From NCBI RefSeq assembly GCF_014784055.1, contig NZ_CP061813.1, positions 3,420,001 to 3,484,000 of the forward strand: a stretch of DNA of 64,000 nucleotides. The letters are read 5' to 3'. Below the pieces are notes generated by a model. The model was given only the letters and a program-made list of their open reading frames with translations. It made no database searches and had not been told where the DNA came from. This DNA comes from Polaribacter haliotis. GTDB taxonomy: Bacteria > Bacteroidota > Bacteroidia > Flavobacteriales > Flavobacteriaceae. Below, piece by piece: positions 44,292 through 54,052 of this stretch. The position numbers were made by a program, and so were the translations under genes. How positions within the stretch are numbered: position 1 is the stretch's first letter; every line of letters begins with the position of its first letter.

Positions 44292-45569
44292 TTAAATTTT
44301 TACAAATTTTAAGGGTTTATAAGTACCTGTTTTTAAATAGTAAATTCCTTTAGAAAAGGAAGATGTATTAATTGTAATTTTATGTTGATTTCTTATATTT
44401 CTTTCAACTATAATTTGTCCTAATTGGTTGTAGATTATAATTTTTTTTAAAGATGCTATTTTATTTACATTTAATGATAAAAAATCTGAAACAATATTAG
44501 ATTTTACAAAAGCAATAGGATTTTCTTTTTCTATGGAAAGTATGTTCATAGGAGTTTCTAGCTCCATAACAATTGGTAAATGATCGCTAAAAAAATACAA
44601 AGCGTTTCTAACTTCTTGCGAAAATTTTCCTGTACAAGTAGTACTACTTACAAACGAGTTATAGCAATTTCCATTATTGCCAATAGTTTCATAGGTATTT
44701 TGTTTGTAGAATAGCGTATTACTTGATTTTAAGTTTTCGGACATTATAATAAAATCGAAACGATCGTCCATTCCACCTCCAGCACCATCACTTAAACTTC
44801 CAGTTCTTGTAGATTGCGAGTGTACATTTGCAAATGTGCTATTGTTCCAAAAATAAGTAGAATCATAATCATCTTCGTAATAATCTTTTCCATCTTCAGG
44901 AAAAGCAGGACACATAACATTTATTGGATCTACTAATTTAATAGGGTTATTGGGGTCTAGTATTTTTTGAAAACCTTCTTCGTTACTTGTGTAAAAATTA
45001 AAATCTCCAGCGAATAAGATGTTGCTGTCTTTGGGTAATCTGTCTAATTCTCTAACCAATGAATTTACAGCAGACAATCTTTTTTGTCTGTTTTCGATTC
45101 CTCTAGATGCTTTTAAATGTGTTACAAAAACCTCTATTCGAATTGGGTTTGTAGTTATTGTACTTGTTCTAATTTTAAATGTATAATGGTTAATATCTCT
45201 TAAAATTGTAGGAATAATACTGTTAGATTCCAGCTCTAATTTTGCATTATTGTAATACACCATTTGCAACAAACTTTTATCTGGTGAAGTGCCGGTTCTA
45301 AAGGTTGCAGACTTAAAATTAGAATTGTGAGTAGCCACTGCATTTGCAAATAGATAGTCACTTGCAGTTTCGTTTTTTAGTTCACAAACCATAAACAAAT
45401 CTGGTTGTACATCATCTAAAATAGTTTTTAAATGAATGGTTCTGTTTTCACTTTCAGGATTTGAATTGTAGTTTAATGTATTGTAAAACATTGTTTTTAT
45501 ATTTGTTTGCCCGAATATAAAACAAGAGCAAAAACATATAAAAAGAACTAAAATTCTTTTCAAAAACAT
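44292..45569 (-). CDS. Secreted endonuclease/exonuclease/phosphatase with T9SS sorting domain
   Basis: The 425-residue protein has a signal peptide (about 1-20, ending FIFGQ), a DNase I-like domain (about 22-330) and a type A T9SS C-terminal domain (about 355-425: LKKIIIYNQLGQIIVERNI, FSKGIYYLKTGTYKPLKFVK). Catalytic marks are NTLNYN, CELKN (metal Glu), VTHLKA, FAGDFNFYT (Asp/Asn) and FSDHLPIVME (Asp-His). It probably cuts nucleic acid or a phosphodiester outside the cell, scavenging phosphate. The neighbours are one base (upstream LOG gene) and zero bases (downstream pseudo-peptidase gene) away. Confidence 0.92.
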   Translation of the reverse strand: MFLKRILVLFICFCSCFIFGQTNIKTMFYNTLNYNSNPESENRTIHLKTILDDVQPDLFMVCELKNETASDYLFANAVATHNSNFKSATFRTGTSPDKSLLQMVYYNNAKLELESNSIIPTILRDINHYTFKIRTSTITTNPIRIEVFVTHLKASRGIENRQKRLSAVNSLVRELDRLPKDSNILFAGDFNFYTSNEEGFQKILDPNNPIKLVDPINVMCPAFPEDGKDYYEDDYDSTYFWNNSTFANVHSQSTRTGSLSDGAGGGMDDRFDFIIMSENLKSSNTLFYKQNTYETIGNNGNCYNSFVSSTTCTGKFSQEVRNALYFFSDHLPIVMELETPMNILSIEKENPIAFVKSNIVSDFLSLNVNKIASLKKIIIYNQLGQIIVERNIRNQHKITINTSSFSKGIYYLKTGTYKPLKFVKI

Positions 45570-45570
45570 T

Positions 45571-46278
45571 TTAGAAGTTTGGTTTTAATTGATATTTCGC
45601 ATAGAATTTATTTAAGTGTTCAATCGCTTCGTCTGCAGTATCTACAACTCTAAATAATTTTAAATCTTCTAAGCCAATATTTTTCTCAGTAATTAAAACA
45701 TCTTTAATCCAATCTAATAAACCACTCCAGAATTTTGTACCCACTAATACAATTGGAAATCGTCCAATTTTTTTAGTTTGTATTAAGGTAATTGCTTCAA
45801 AAAGTTCGTCCATTGTTCCAAAACCTCCTGGCATACAAATAAATCCTTGAGAATATTTTACAAACATAACTTTTCGAACGAAAAAGTAATCGAAATCTAA
45901 ACTTTTACCTGGATCTATCCAAGGATTGTCATGCTGTTCGAAAGGTAATTCGATATTTAAACCGACTGAAGTTCCTTTTCCTCTGTTTGCACCTTTGTTA
46001 CCAGCTTCCATAATTCCTGGTCCACCACCAGTAATAACTCCATAACCATTCTGCGTTAACTTAAAGGCAATCTCTTCTGCCAATTTGTAATAAGGATGCT
46101 CTGGTTTTGTTCTAGCCGAACCAAAAATAGATACACAAGGACCAATTTTACTCAGTTTTTCGTAACCTTCAACAAATTCTGCCATAATTTTAAAAATGGC
46201 CCAAGAGTCGTTTGTTTTTATTTCATTCCAAGTTTTTTGATCTAGTTTTTCGCGTATTTTTCTATCGTCGTTCGTCAT
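45571..46278 (-). CDS. LOG family protein (TIGR00730)
   Basis: The 235-residue protein has the LOG motif PGGFGTMDELFEAITLIQ (residues about 148-165) and VSIFGSARTKPEHPYYK and GGGPGIMEAGNKGA upstream, so it is a Rossmann-fold phosphoribohydrolase. Members release a base from nucleoside 5'-monophosphates (cytokinin riboside monophosphate in plants and some bacteria; AMP or other nucleotides elsewhere). The bacterial role here is unclear; a nucleotide-salvage or stress role fits beside the nuclease gene, one base downstream. It is first in a three-gene row. Confidence 0.9.
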   Translation of the reverse strand: MTNDDRKIREKLDQKTWNEIKTNDSWAIFKIMAEFVEGYEKLSKIGPCVSIFGSARTKPEHPYYKLAEEIAFKLTQNGYGVITGGGPGIMEAGNKGANRGKGTSVGLNIELPFEQHDNPWIDPGKSLDFDYFFVRKVMFVKYSQGFICMPGGFGTMDELFEAITLIQTKKIGRFPIVLVGTKFWSGLLDWIKDVLITEKNIGLEDLKLFRVVDTADEAIEHLNKFYAKYQLKPNF

Positions 46279-46319
46279 AATTTATGTTTTTAATTTTTTT
46301 TATAAAAAAGAAAAGCTTG

Positions 46320-49142
46320 CTAAATTAACTCTTTTTTCAAAAACTTAGCAGTATAACTAGTTTTATGTTCTGCAACTTCTTCAGGAGTTCCTGTAACTAA
46401 AATTTTTCCACCTTTTTTTCCACCTTCCATACCAACATCAATAATATAATCTGCTAATTTTACAACATCTAAATTGTGTTCTATAATTAGTACAGTATTT
46501 CCTTTGTCGGCTAATTTATTTAAAACATCCATTAAAACTCGAATGTCTTCAAAATGAAGGCCAGTTGTAGGTTCATCTAAAATGTAAAAAGTATTTCCAG
46601 TATCTCTTTTAGATAGCTCTGCTGCTAATTTAATTCTTTGTGCTTCTCCTCCAGAAAGTGTGGTAGATTGTTGTCCAAGAGTTATATAGCCTAAGCCAAC
46701 ATCTTTAATTGTTTTTAATTTTCTATGGATTTTAGGAATCAATTCAAAGAAATCTGTAGCATCTTCAATCGTCATATTTAAAACATCGGAAATAGATTTT
46801 CCTTTATAACGAATCTCTAAAGTTTCTCTGTTAAAACGTTTTCCTTGGCAAGTTTCACATTCTACATGAACATCTGGTAAAAAATTCATTTCGATGACGC
46901 GAACTCCTCCTCCTTGACAAGTTTCACAACGTCCGCCTTTTACATTAAAAGAAAAACGACCAGGTTTATAACCACGAATAGCAGCTTCAGGAGTTTTTGC
47001 GAATAAACTTCGAATTTCGTCAAATGTTTTTGTGTATGTTGCTGGGTTAGAACGTGGAGTTCTTCCAATTGGAGATTGGTCGATATCAATAACCTTATCT
47101 ACATTTTCTAAACCTTCAATTTTTTTGTAAGGCATTGGTTTTTTAACACCTCTATAAATATGAGCGTTTAAAATTGGGTATAAAGTTTCATTAATTAATG
47201 TAGATTTTCCACTTCCAGAAACTCCAGTAACACAAATCATTTTTCCTAAAGGAAACTCCACAGAAACATTTTTTAAATTATTTCCAGTTGCACCTTTTAA
47301 TTTGATGGTTTTTCCATTTCCTTCTCTTCGTTTTTTAGGAACAGCAATTTCTCTTTTTCCTGTAATATAATCCGAAGTTAAAGTTCTTTGTTTTTTTAAT
47401 TCTTTAAAAGTTCCAGCAGAAACAATTTCTCCTCCATGTCTTCCTGCACCTGGGCCAATATCGAATACAAAATCTGCATGTTCCATCATATCTTTGTCGT
47501 GTTCTACTACTAAAACAGAGTTTCCAATGTCACGTAATTTTATTAAGGAATCTATCAATTTTTGATTATCTCTCTGATGTAAACCAATACTTGGTTCATC
47601 CAAAATATATAAAACACCAACTAATTGCGAACCAATTTGTGTTGCTAAACGAATTCTTTGTGCTTCTCCACCAGAAAGAGATTTAGAAGTTCTGTCTAAT
47701 GTTAAATAATCCAATCCAACATCTAATAAAAATTGAATACGAGTACGAATCTCTTTTAAGATTTCTGAAGCAATTATTAGTTGTTTTTCTGATAAATCTT
47801 TCTCAATATTTTTAAACCATTTTGCCAATTCAGTCACATCCATTTGTGCTAAATCACTTATGTTTTTATCAGTAATTTTAAAATGAAGTGCTTCTTTTTT
47901 TAAACGCTTTCCATTACAAGTAGAACAAGTAACTTCATCCATAAACCCTTTTGCCCAACGTTTTATTGAAGTGCTTTCTGCATTATTATATTGGCTGTCT
48001 ATAAAAGCAACAATTCCTTCAAAATCTATTTTATAATTTCTTGTAACACCAACAGTTTTAGATTCTATTTCAAAAGTTTCATTTCCGCCATTTAAAATAA
48101 TATCTAAAGCTTCTTTTGGAATACTTTTAATTGCGTCAGTTAATTTGAATTTATAACGTTCCGCAATATTTTGAAGTTGTTTAAAAATCCAACTATTTTT
48201 TTCTTCACCTAAAGGAACAATCCCTCCGTTTTTTATGGAAATACTATTATCTGGAATTACTTTCTCTAAATTAATTTCATTGGTAATTCCCAATCCATTA
48301 CAAGAACTACAAGCACCTTTTGGGGAGTTAAAAGAAAATGTATTTGGCTCTGGATTTGGATATGCGATTCCTGTTGTTGGACACATTAATTCTCGACTAA
48401 AATAACGAGGATTGTTGTCATCAACATCAATTACCATCATAATATTATTCCCAGAATATAAGGCGGTTTTTATGGTTTCATCTAACCTTTTTTCTGACGA
48501 TTTATTTATCGCCAATCGATCTATTACAACCTCAATATCGTGGTTTTTGTAACGATCTAATTTCATTCCTTTTTCGATTTCTCGAATTTCTCCATCAACT
48601 CGAACACGTAAAAAACCTTGTTTAGAAATCTGCTCGAAAAGCTCACGATAATGCCCTTTTCTCGATTTAATTAACGGAGCTAAAACAGCTATTTTTTTAT
48701 CAGCAAAATCAGTAAGAATTAACTCTTTTATTTGCTCATCTGAATAACTCACCATTTTTTCGTTGGTGTTGTAAGAATAAGCGTCACCAGCTCTTGCGAA
48801 TAATAATCTTAAAAAATCGTAAATTTCTGTGATGGTTCCAACTGTAGAACGTGGACTTTTATTCGTCGTTTTTTGTTCAATAGAAATTACTGGTGAAAGT
48901 CCATCAATCTTATCGACATCTGGTCTTTCTAATCCGCCTAAAAACTGTCTTGCGTATGCAGAAAAAGTTTCAATATAACGCCTTTGACCTTCAGCATAAA
49001 TAGTATCAAAAGCCAAAGAAGATTTACCACTTCCACTTAAACCGGTTATTACGACTAGTTTTTCGCGTGGAATTTTAACATCAATATTTTTTAAATTATG
49101 GACTCTAGCTCCATAAACTTCTATGTATTCTTGGTCTTTCAA
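46320..49142 (-). CDS. uvrA: Excinuclease ABC subunit A
   Basis: The 940-residue DNA damage sensor of nucleotide excision repair has two ABC ATPase domains. The first P-loop is [14 protein letters not shown] (about 34-47) and the second [15 protein letters not shown]; the signatures are [13 protein letters not shown] and [13 protein letters not shown]. Zinc modules are [24 protein letters not shown] and CETCQGKR. The length is normal. It is divergent from the PspC-like gene. Confidence 0.98.
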   Translation of the reverse strand: MKDQEYIEVYGARVHNLKNIDVKIPREKLVVITGLSGSGKSSLAFDTIYAEGQRRYIETFSAYARQFLGGLERPDVDKIDGLSPVISIEQKTTNKSPRSTVGTITEIYDFLRLLFARAGDAYSYNTNEKMVSYSDEQIKELILTDFADKKIAVLAPLIKSRKGHYRELFEQISKQGFLRVRVDGEIREIEKGMKLDRYKNHDIEVVIDRLAINKSSEKRLDETIKTALYSGNNIMMVIDVDDNNPRYFSRELMCPTTGIAYPNPEPNTFSFNSPKGACSSCNGLGITNEINLEKVIPDNSISIKNGGIVPLGEEKNSWIFKQLQNIAERYKFKLTDAIKSIPKEALDIILNGGNETFEIESKTVGVTRNYKIDFEGIVAFIDSQYNNAESTSIKRWAKGFMDEVTCSTCNGKRLKKEALHFKITDKNISDLAQMDVTELAKWFKNIEKDLSEKQLIIASEILKEIRTRIQFLLDVGLDYLTLDRTSKSLSGGEAQRIRLATQIGSQLVGVLYILDEPSIGLHQRDNQKLIDSLIKLRDIGNSVLVVEHDKDMMEHADFVFDIGPGAGRHGGEIVSAGTFKELKKQRTLTSDYITGKREIAVPKKRREGNGKTIKLKGATGNNLKNVSVEFPLGKMICVTGVSGSGKSTLINETLYPILNAHIYRGVKKPMPYKKIEGLENVDKVIDIDQSPIGRTPRSNPATYTKTFDEIRSLFAKTPEAAIRGYKPGRFSFNVKGGRCETCQGGGVRVIEMNFLPDVHVECETCQGKRFNRETLEIRYKGKSISDVLNMTIEDATDFFELIPKIHRKLKTIKDVGLGYITLGQQSTTLSGGEAQRIKLAAELSKRDTGNTFYILDEPTTGLHFEDIRVLMDVLNKLADKGNTVLIIEHNLDVVKLADYIIDVGMEGGKKGGKILVTGTPEEVAEHKTSYTAKFLKKELI

Positions 49143-49260
49143 ATGTGTGGATTTTTTCAGAAAAAAGCAAAGTTACAGAAACCAATTTTAATGCAGAAGA
49201 AAATGTAAAACGCATTCGTAAGTTTAACTTTTAATATTAAATACAAAACAAACAAAAGTC

Positions 49261-49289
49261 TTGCCATAAAACCATAAAATAGTATCTTG
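49261..49289 (+). promoter_or_regulatory. Promoter for pspC-like / potassium-channel / rmlD-like genes
   Basis: TTG (49261-49263), 19 bp spacer, TATCTTG (49283-49289): one mismatch to the Bacteroidota TTG-N19-TAnnTTTG consensus, 24 bp before the ATG. Confidence 0.6.
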
Positions 49290-49312
49290 CAGTAGATTTA
49301 AAAAAAGAAACG

Positions 49313-49531
49313 ATGGACAGTATTCGACATTATTTCGAAAGAAATGGTTTTGGAGTTTTCTCAAGATTAGCAGATAGGCTAGGAATGCGAGCCGTTAACG
49401 TGCGTTTGTTTTTTATTTATGTCACATTTTTTACAGTCGGTTTATCTTTTGGCTTGTATTTAACGATGGCCTTTTTATTAAAATTAAAAGATAAAATTTA
49501 CACTAAAAGAAGCTCGGTTTTCGATTTATAA
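49313..49531 (+). CDS. PspC-domain small membrane protein
   Basis: The 72-residue protein is a single PspC-like domain: FGVFSRLADRLGMRAVNVRL (residues about 14-33) then one or two hydrophobic segments (FFIYVTFFTVGLSFGLYLTM). PspC proteins sense envelope stress in Proteobacteria; in Bacteroidota short stand-alone forms are common and uncharacterised. Two bases separate it from the potassium channel gene, so they are probably co-expressed. Confidence 0.85.
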   Translation: MDSIRHYFERNGFGVFSRLADRLGMRAVNVRLFFIYVTFFTVGLSFGLYLTMAFLLKLKDKIYTKRSSVFDL

Positions 49532-49533
49532 TT

Positions 49534-50532
49534 ATGCCCATTTTACAATCTAAGATTAATAAAATTGTAGTGCTTGTAGTTTCAATTCTAGCAATTGGAA
49601 CGATTGGGTATATGACGCTCTCTAATTATAATTTAGTGGATGCTTTATATATGACTGTAATTACAGTAACTACAGTTGGTTTTGGAGAATTAAGGCCTTT
49701 TTCTCCTCAAGAAAAAGTTTTTACAATATTTTTAATTTTAACAAGTATAACAGTTTTTGGGTATGCAGTTTCTGCATTTTCAGAATATTTAGTAAGTGGT
49801 AAATTATTCGAACATTTTAAACACAAAAGAGTGGAAAAAGAAATAGCACGATTAAAAGGACATACCATTGTTTGTGGTTTTGGTAGAAATGGAAAGCAAG
49901 CAATTTTAAAATTAGGTAATTATAACAAAAAGTTTGTAGTTGTAGAGAAGAATAAAGAAATGATTGAAGCCATAGATACAGAAGGGATGCTAAATATCGA
50001 AGGAGATGCTACTTTAGATGAAACTTTACAAAGAGCAGGAATCGAAAAAGCATCTTTTTTAATTACTGCTTTACCATCAGATGCAGATAATTTATTTGTG
50101 GTTTTAACTGCAAGTCAATTGAATCCAAAATGTAGAGTAATTAGCAGAGCTTCTAACGAATCTTCTTACAGTAAACTTAAAATTGCAGGAGCAGATAATG
50201 TAATTATGCCAGATAAATTGGGTGGAGATCACATGGCTTCTTTGGTTACAACTCCAGATGTCATTGAATTTGTAGACAGGTTAACGATTGAAGGAGAAAC
50301 TACAGCGAATTTAGAAGAAATTGCAGTAGACGATTTACCAAAAAAATATTTGAATAAAAATATTTTAGATTTAGATTTAAGGCGTCAAACAGGTTGTACA
50401 GTTATTGGTTTTAAAAATCCTGATAGAGATTATATTATAAATCCTGAAGCAGATATTCAATTGGTTGCAGGTTCACATTTAATTGTTTTAGGTAGACCAG
50501 AACAAATTATAAAATTGAGAGAATTATTTTAG
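49534..50532 (+). CDS. Potassium channel with RCK (TrkA-N/TrkA-C) domain
   Basis: The 332-residue protein has two membrane helices (about 10-29 and 64-90) and a pore loop whose filter reads TTVGFGE (residues 46-52) where TVGYGD is the rule. A cytoplasmic Rossmann TrkA-N domain follows (about 110-230: HTIVCGFGRNGKQAILKLG, FVVVEKNKEM, GDATLDETLQRAGI), and a TrkA-C domain at about 245-332. It is probably a ligand-gated, 2-TM MthK-like channel. Gene spacing of 2 and 1 bp to its neighbours indicates an operon. Confidence 0.92.
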   Translation: MPILQSKINKIVVLVVSILAIGTIGYMTLSNYNLVDALYMTVITVTTVGFGELRPFSPQEKVFTIFLILTSITVFGYAVSAFSEYLVSGKLFEHFKHKRVEKEIARLKGHTIVCGFGRNGKQAILKLGNYNKKFVVVEKNKEMIEAIDTEGMLNIEGDATLDETLQRAGIEKASFLITALPSDADNLFVVLTASQLNPKCRVISRASNESSYSKLKIAGADNVIMPDKLGGDHMASLVTTPDVIEFVDRLTIEGETTANLEEIAVDDLPKKYLNKNILDLDLRRQTGCTVIGFKNPDRDYIINPEADIQLVAGSHLIVLGRPEQIIKLRELF

Positions 50533-50533
50533 A

Positions 50534-51433
50534 ATGAAGAAAATTGTTATTACAGGTAGTAATGGATTGTTAGGTCAGTCTTTGTTAAATTTATTATTAG
50601 AAGAAAAAGACAAATACGAAGTAATTGGTTTTTCAAAAGGAGAGAATAGGAGTGGAAGAAACGATTTCGAATATATTTCTATAGATATTACAGAAGAATT
50701 AATTCTAAAGGGAAAATTACGAGAAATAAAACCTGCAGTAATTATAAACACTGCAGCAATGACGCAAGTAGATGATTGTGAAAATAACAAAGAAGCTTGC
50801 GATCTATTAAATGTAACTGTTGTTAAATGGTTAACAGAAGTTTCATCAGCAATAAATTCGCAACTTATACATATTTCTACTGATTTTATTTTTGATGGAG
50901 AAAAAGGAAACTACAAAGAAACAGATTCTCCAAACCCTTTAAGTTATTATGGATTATCTAAGTTAAAGTCTGAAGAAATTTTAACAAATTCCAATATAAA
51001 TTATACAATTCTAAGGACTATTTTGGTTTATGGGAAAGTGTTTGATATGAATAGAAATAACATCGTTCTTTGGGTTAAGAAAATGTTAGAACAACAAAAG
51101 GAAATTACTATTGTTAACGACCAATTTAGATCGCCAACTTATGTGGAAAATTTAGCAATGGCGTGTAAATTGTCAATAGATAAAAAAGCAACAGGCATTT
51201 ATAATATTGCTTCTAATGACTTATTAAGTGTTTATGAAATTGCACAACAAATTGCAGATAGTTTTAAGCTGGATAAGAGTTTTATAAAACCAATATCAAC
51301 ATCAACATTAAACCAAACAGCTCCAAGGCCAGCGAAAACAGGTTTCGATTTGTCAAAAACAAATAAAGATCTAGGTTTTTATCCAAAGTCTTTCAAAGAA
51401 GATTTAGAAAGATTTAAAGAAAAATTAACGTAA
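50534..51433 (+). CDS. RmlD-like sugar nucleotide reductase (SDR)
   Basis: The 299-residue protein has the NAD(P) loop GSNGLLGQSLLNLL (residues 8-21), INTAAMTQVDDCENNKEAC (the RmlD-specific segment), HISTDFIFDGEKGNYKETD and the active-site YGLSKLKSEE (Y-x3-K). It matches dTDP-4-dehydrorhamnose reductase, but no rmlA, rmlB or rmlC is near, so the substrate is uncertain; such lone RmlD-like genes also act on other sugars or in methionine-adenosyltransferase complexes. It is third in the operon with the channel. Confidence 0.85.
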   Translation: MKKIVITGSNGLLGQSLLNLLLEEKDKYEVIGFSKGENRSGRNDFEYISIDITEELILKGKLREIKPAVIINTAAMTQVDDCENNKEACDLLNVTVVKWLTEVSSAINSQLIHISTDFIFDGEKGNYKETDSPNPLSYYGLSKLKSEEILTNSNINYTILRTILVYGKVFDMNRNNIVLWVKKMLEQQKEITIVNDQFRSPTYVENLAMACKLSIDKKATGIYNIASNDLLSVYEIAQQIADSFKLDKSFIKPISTSTLNQTAPRPAKTGFDLSKTNKDLGFYPKSFKEDLERFKEKLT

Positions 51434-51527
51434 AAAACACATTTAACTCATAAAAGTTGTTGAAAGCGCAATTTTTTATGATATTGCAAGCTACTAATTA
51501 AAAATATACTAATCATACTTTAATATT

Positions 51528-53129
51528 ATGAAGAAAAAACTTCTTTCGTTGCTATTCTTAGCAGCCCCATTTTTAACATTTGCACAAGAAAAAGGTTTAG
51601 ATCAACAAATAGACGAAGCATTTGGTAATGCCACAGGTTGGTTTGTTGATATTATTTTTTATCAAATTCCATTTTCAGAAAACGTTAGTATTTATTGGGT
51701 GTTATTTCCATTAATTTTAGGAGCTTTATACTTTACATTTTATTTCAACTTTATTAATTTTAAAGGTTTTATTACTTCCATAAATATTGTTAGAGGTAAA
51801 TACGATGGTTTAGAAGGTAAAGGAGAAAATAAAGCGATTGAAGTTTCGGATAATGTTTCTACAACAGAAGAGGGAGATAATCCAGATACAATTAGAGTAG
51901 AAGGTCATGATGGAGAGGTTACTCACTTTCAGGCGCTAACTGCAGCATTGTCTGCAACAGTAGGTTTAGGAAATATTGCTGGAGTTGCAATTGCAGTTTC
52001 AATTGGTGGTGCAGGTGCTACTTTTTGGATGATTGTTGCAGGTTTCTTAGGAATGGCATCTAAATTTGTAGAATGTACATTAGGTGTTAAATATAGAGAT
52101 ATCGAAGCAGATGGAACTGTTTATGGAGGTCCAATGTATTATTTAACAAAAGGATTAAAAAATAAAACTTTAGGTAAAATACTAGCAGCGCTATTTGCAA
52201 TTTTCGTAATTGGAGGTTCTTTTGGTGGTGGAAACATGTTTCAAGTAAATCAAGCGTTTCAATTAGTTCAAAATATTACAGGAGGTGAAGAATCTTTCTT
52301 AAACGGTTATGGTTGGGCTTTTGGTTTAGTAATGGCAGTTTTAGTTGGTATTGTAATTATTGGAGGTATTAAAAAAATCGCTAAAGTAACAGATAAAATT
52401 GTGCCTTTTATGGTGGCAATTTATGTGGCTGCATCTTTATATGTAATTTTCTATAATTACGATATGATTGGAGATGCATTTATGCAAATTTTCAACGGAG
52501 CATTCAGTCCAGAAGGAATTGCAGGTGGTGCAGTTGGTGTTTTAGTACAAGGATTTAGAAGAGCGGCTTTCTCAAACGAAGCAGGTATAGGTTCTGCATC
52601 TATTGCGCATTCAGCAGTAAAAACAAAATATGCAGCAAGTGAAGGTATGGTTGCATTATTAGAGCCTTTTATAGATACAGTTGTAGTTTGTACAATGACG
52701 GCTTTAGTGTTAATTATTACAGGAAATGTAACTGCAGAAAATGCATCTTTAAATGACGCACAAGCAATTTTATTAACATCAGGAGCATTCGAATCTGCAA
52801 TTTCTTGGTTTCCATATGTATTAACTGTTGCAGTTGTTTTATTCGCATTTAGTTCTATGATTTCTTGGTCTTACTATGGTTTTCAAGGTTGGGCTTATTT
52901 ATTTGGAAGATCTAAAAAAATGGAGTACGCTTACAAGGTAATTTTTTGTGTATTTGTGGTAATTGGTGCAGCAGCAAGTTTAGGTTCTGTAATTGGTTTC
53001 TCAGATGCAATGGTTTTTGCAATGATGGTTCCAAACATGGTTGGTTTAGTACTTTTAGCGCCGAAAGTAAAGGCAGAATTAAAAAGATATATGGGAGCAA
53101 TTAAAGCTGAAAAGGCAGAAAACGCATAA
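51528..53129 (+). CDS. Alanine/glycine:cation symporter (AGCS)
   Basis: The 533-residue inner-membrane transporter imports alanine or glycine with sodium. After an N-terminal signal-like helix it has about 11 membrane segments; the family marks are ALTAALSATVGLGNIAGVAI (residues about 137-156), GAGATFWMIVAGFLGMASKF, and GFRRAAFSNEAGIGSASIAH. The length is usual for flavobacterial members, which carry an extra exported N-terminus. It is 94 bp after the rmlD-like gene and 9 bp before the HhH protein gene. Confidence 0.93.
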   Translation: MKKKLLSLLFLAAPFLTFAQEKGLDQQIDEAFGNATGWFVDIIFYQIPFSENVSIYWVLFPLILGALYFTFYFNFINFKGFITSINIVRGKYDGLEGKGENKAIEVSDNVSTTEEGDNPDTIRVEGHDGEVTHFQALTAALSATVGLGNIAGVAIAVSIGGAGATFWMIVAGFLGMASKFVECTLGVKYRDIEADGTVYGGPMYYLTKGLKNKTLGKILAALFAIFVIGGSFGGGNMFQVNQAFQLVQNITGGEESFLNGYGWAFGLVMAVLVGIVIIGGIKKIAKVTDKIVPFMVAIYVAASLYVIFYNYDMIGDAFMQIFNGAFSPEGIAGGAVGVLVQGFRRAAFSNEAGIGSASIAHSAVKTKYAASEGMVALLEPFIDTVVVCTMTALVLIITGNVTAENASLNDAQAILLTSGAFESAISWFPYVLTVAVVLFAFSSMISWSYYGFQGWAYLFGRSKKMEYAYKVIFCVFVVIGAAASLGSVIGFSDAMVFAMMVPNMVGLVLLAPKVKAELKRYMGAIKAEKAENA

Positions 53130-53138
53130 ATTTATAAA

Positions 53139-54032
53139 ATGAACATATTTAAATCCCATTTCTGGTATAACAAAAGCCAAAGAAATGGGGTTTTTCTTTT
53201 AGTATTACTAATAATTGCCTTCCAATGTATTATTGTTTTTGTTGATTTTTCTTCGGATAAAATAATAGACACAAATTCCCCAGAAGTGTTAGCTTTTCAG
53301 CACAAAATAGACAGTCTTCAAAAAGTTGAAATAGAAAACAGAAAGCCAAAAATTTACCCTTTCAACCCAAATTATATTACAGATTTTAGAGGTGAGCAGT
53401 TAGGAATGTCTTTGGATGAAATAGATAGATTGTTAGCATATAGAAAAACAAATAAATTCGTCAACTCAAAAAAAGAATTTCAGCAGATAACCAAAGTTTC
53501 AGACACTTTACTTCATAAGATTTCTCCTTATTTTAAATTTCCAGACTGGGTTGTTAAAAGAAATCAGCAAACAAATAAAAGTTATTATAAGAATAGTAAT
53601 ACTTCTATCAAAAGAATAAGGAAACCGATTTCAACAACTGATATCAACAAGGCAACTGCAGAAGATTTTCAATCGATAAGTGGAATTGGGCCTGCTTTTT
53701 CAGAAAGAATTATTAAGTATCGTTCTAAATTACAAGGATTTTCATTTCAAGATCAAATTTACGAAGTTTGGAATTTGGAGAAAGATGTAGCAAATAGAGT
53801 ATTAGAAACATTTAAAATAATTGATAAACCAACAATTAAAACTCAAAATGTAAATACTATAACTTTCAAGCAGTTGCTTAAAAATCCCTATATAAACTAC
53901 GAACTGTGTAAGAAGATTTTTAATTACAGAGACGAAGTTGCAGAACTTCAAAATATTTCCGAATTAAAAAATATCGAAGGTTTTCCGTTAGATAAATATG
54001 AGAGAATAGTCTTATATTTGGTGGCAGAATAA
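53139..54032 (+). CDS. Helix-hairpin-helix domain protein, membrane anchored
   Basis: The 297-residue protein has an N-terminal hydrophobic helix (VFLLVLLIIAFQCIIVFVDF, residues about 18-37), a linker and two or three HhH units: YITDFRGEQLGMSLDEIDRL at about 80-100, DINKATAEDFQSISGIGPAF (about 168-187, the clear ComEA-like motif IGPAF) and NPYINYELCKKIFNYR. It resembles ComEA-type DNA-binding proteins, and may bind DNA outside the membrane, but no com genes lie nearby. The next gene starts 20 bp downstream. Confidence 0.82.
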   Translation: MNIFKSHFWYNKSQRNGVFLLVLLIIAFQCIIVFVDFSSDKIIDTNSPEVLAFQHKIDSLQKVEIENRKPKIYPFNPNYITDFRGEQLGMSLDEIDRLLAYRKTNKFVNSKKEFQQITKVSDTLLHKISPYFKFPDWVVKRNQQTNKSYYKNSNTSIKRIRKPISTTDINKATAEDFQSISGIGPAFSERIIKYRSKLQGFSFQDQIYEVWNLEKDVANRVLETFKIIDKPTIKTQNVNTITFKQLLKNPYINYELCKKIFNYRDEVAELQNISELKNIEGFPLDKYERIVLYLVAE

Positions 54033-54052
54033 ACAACTCAAACTAGTGCTAT

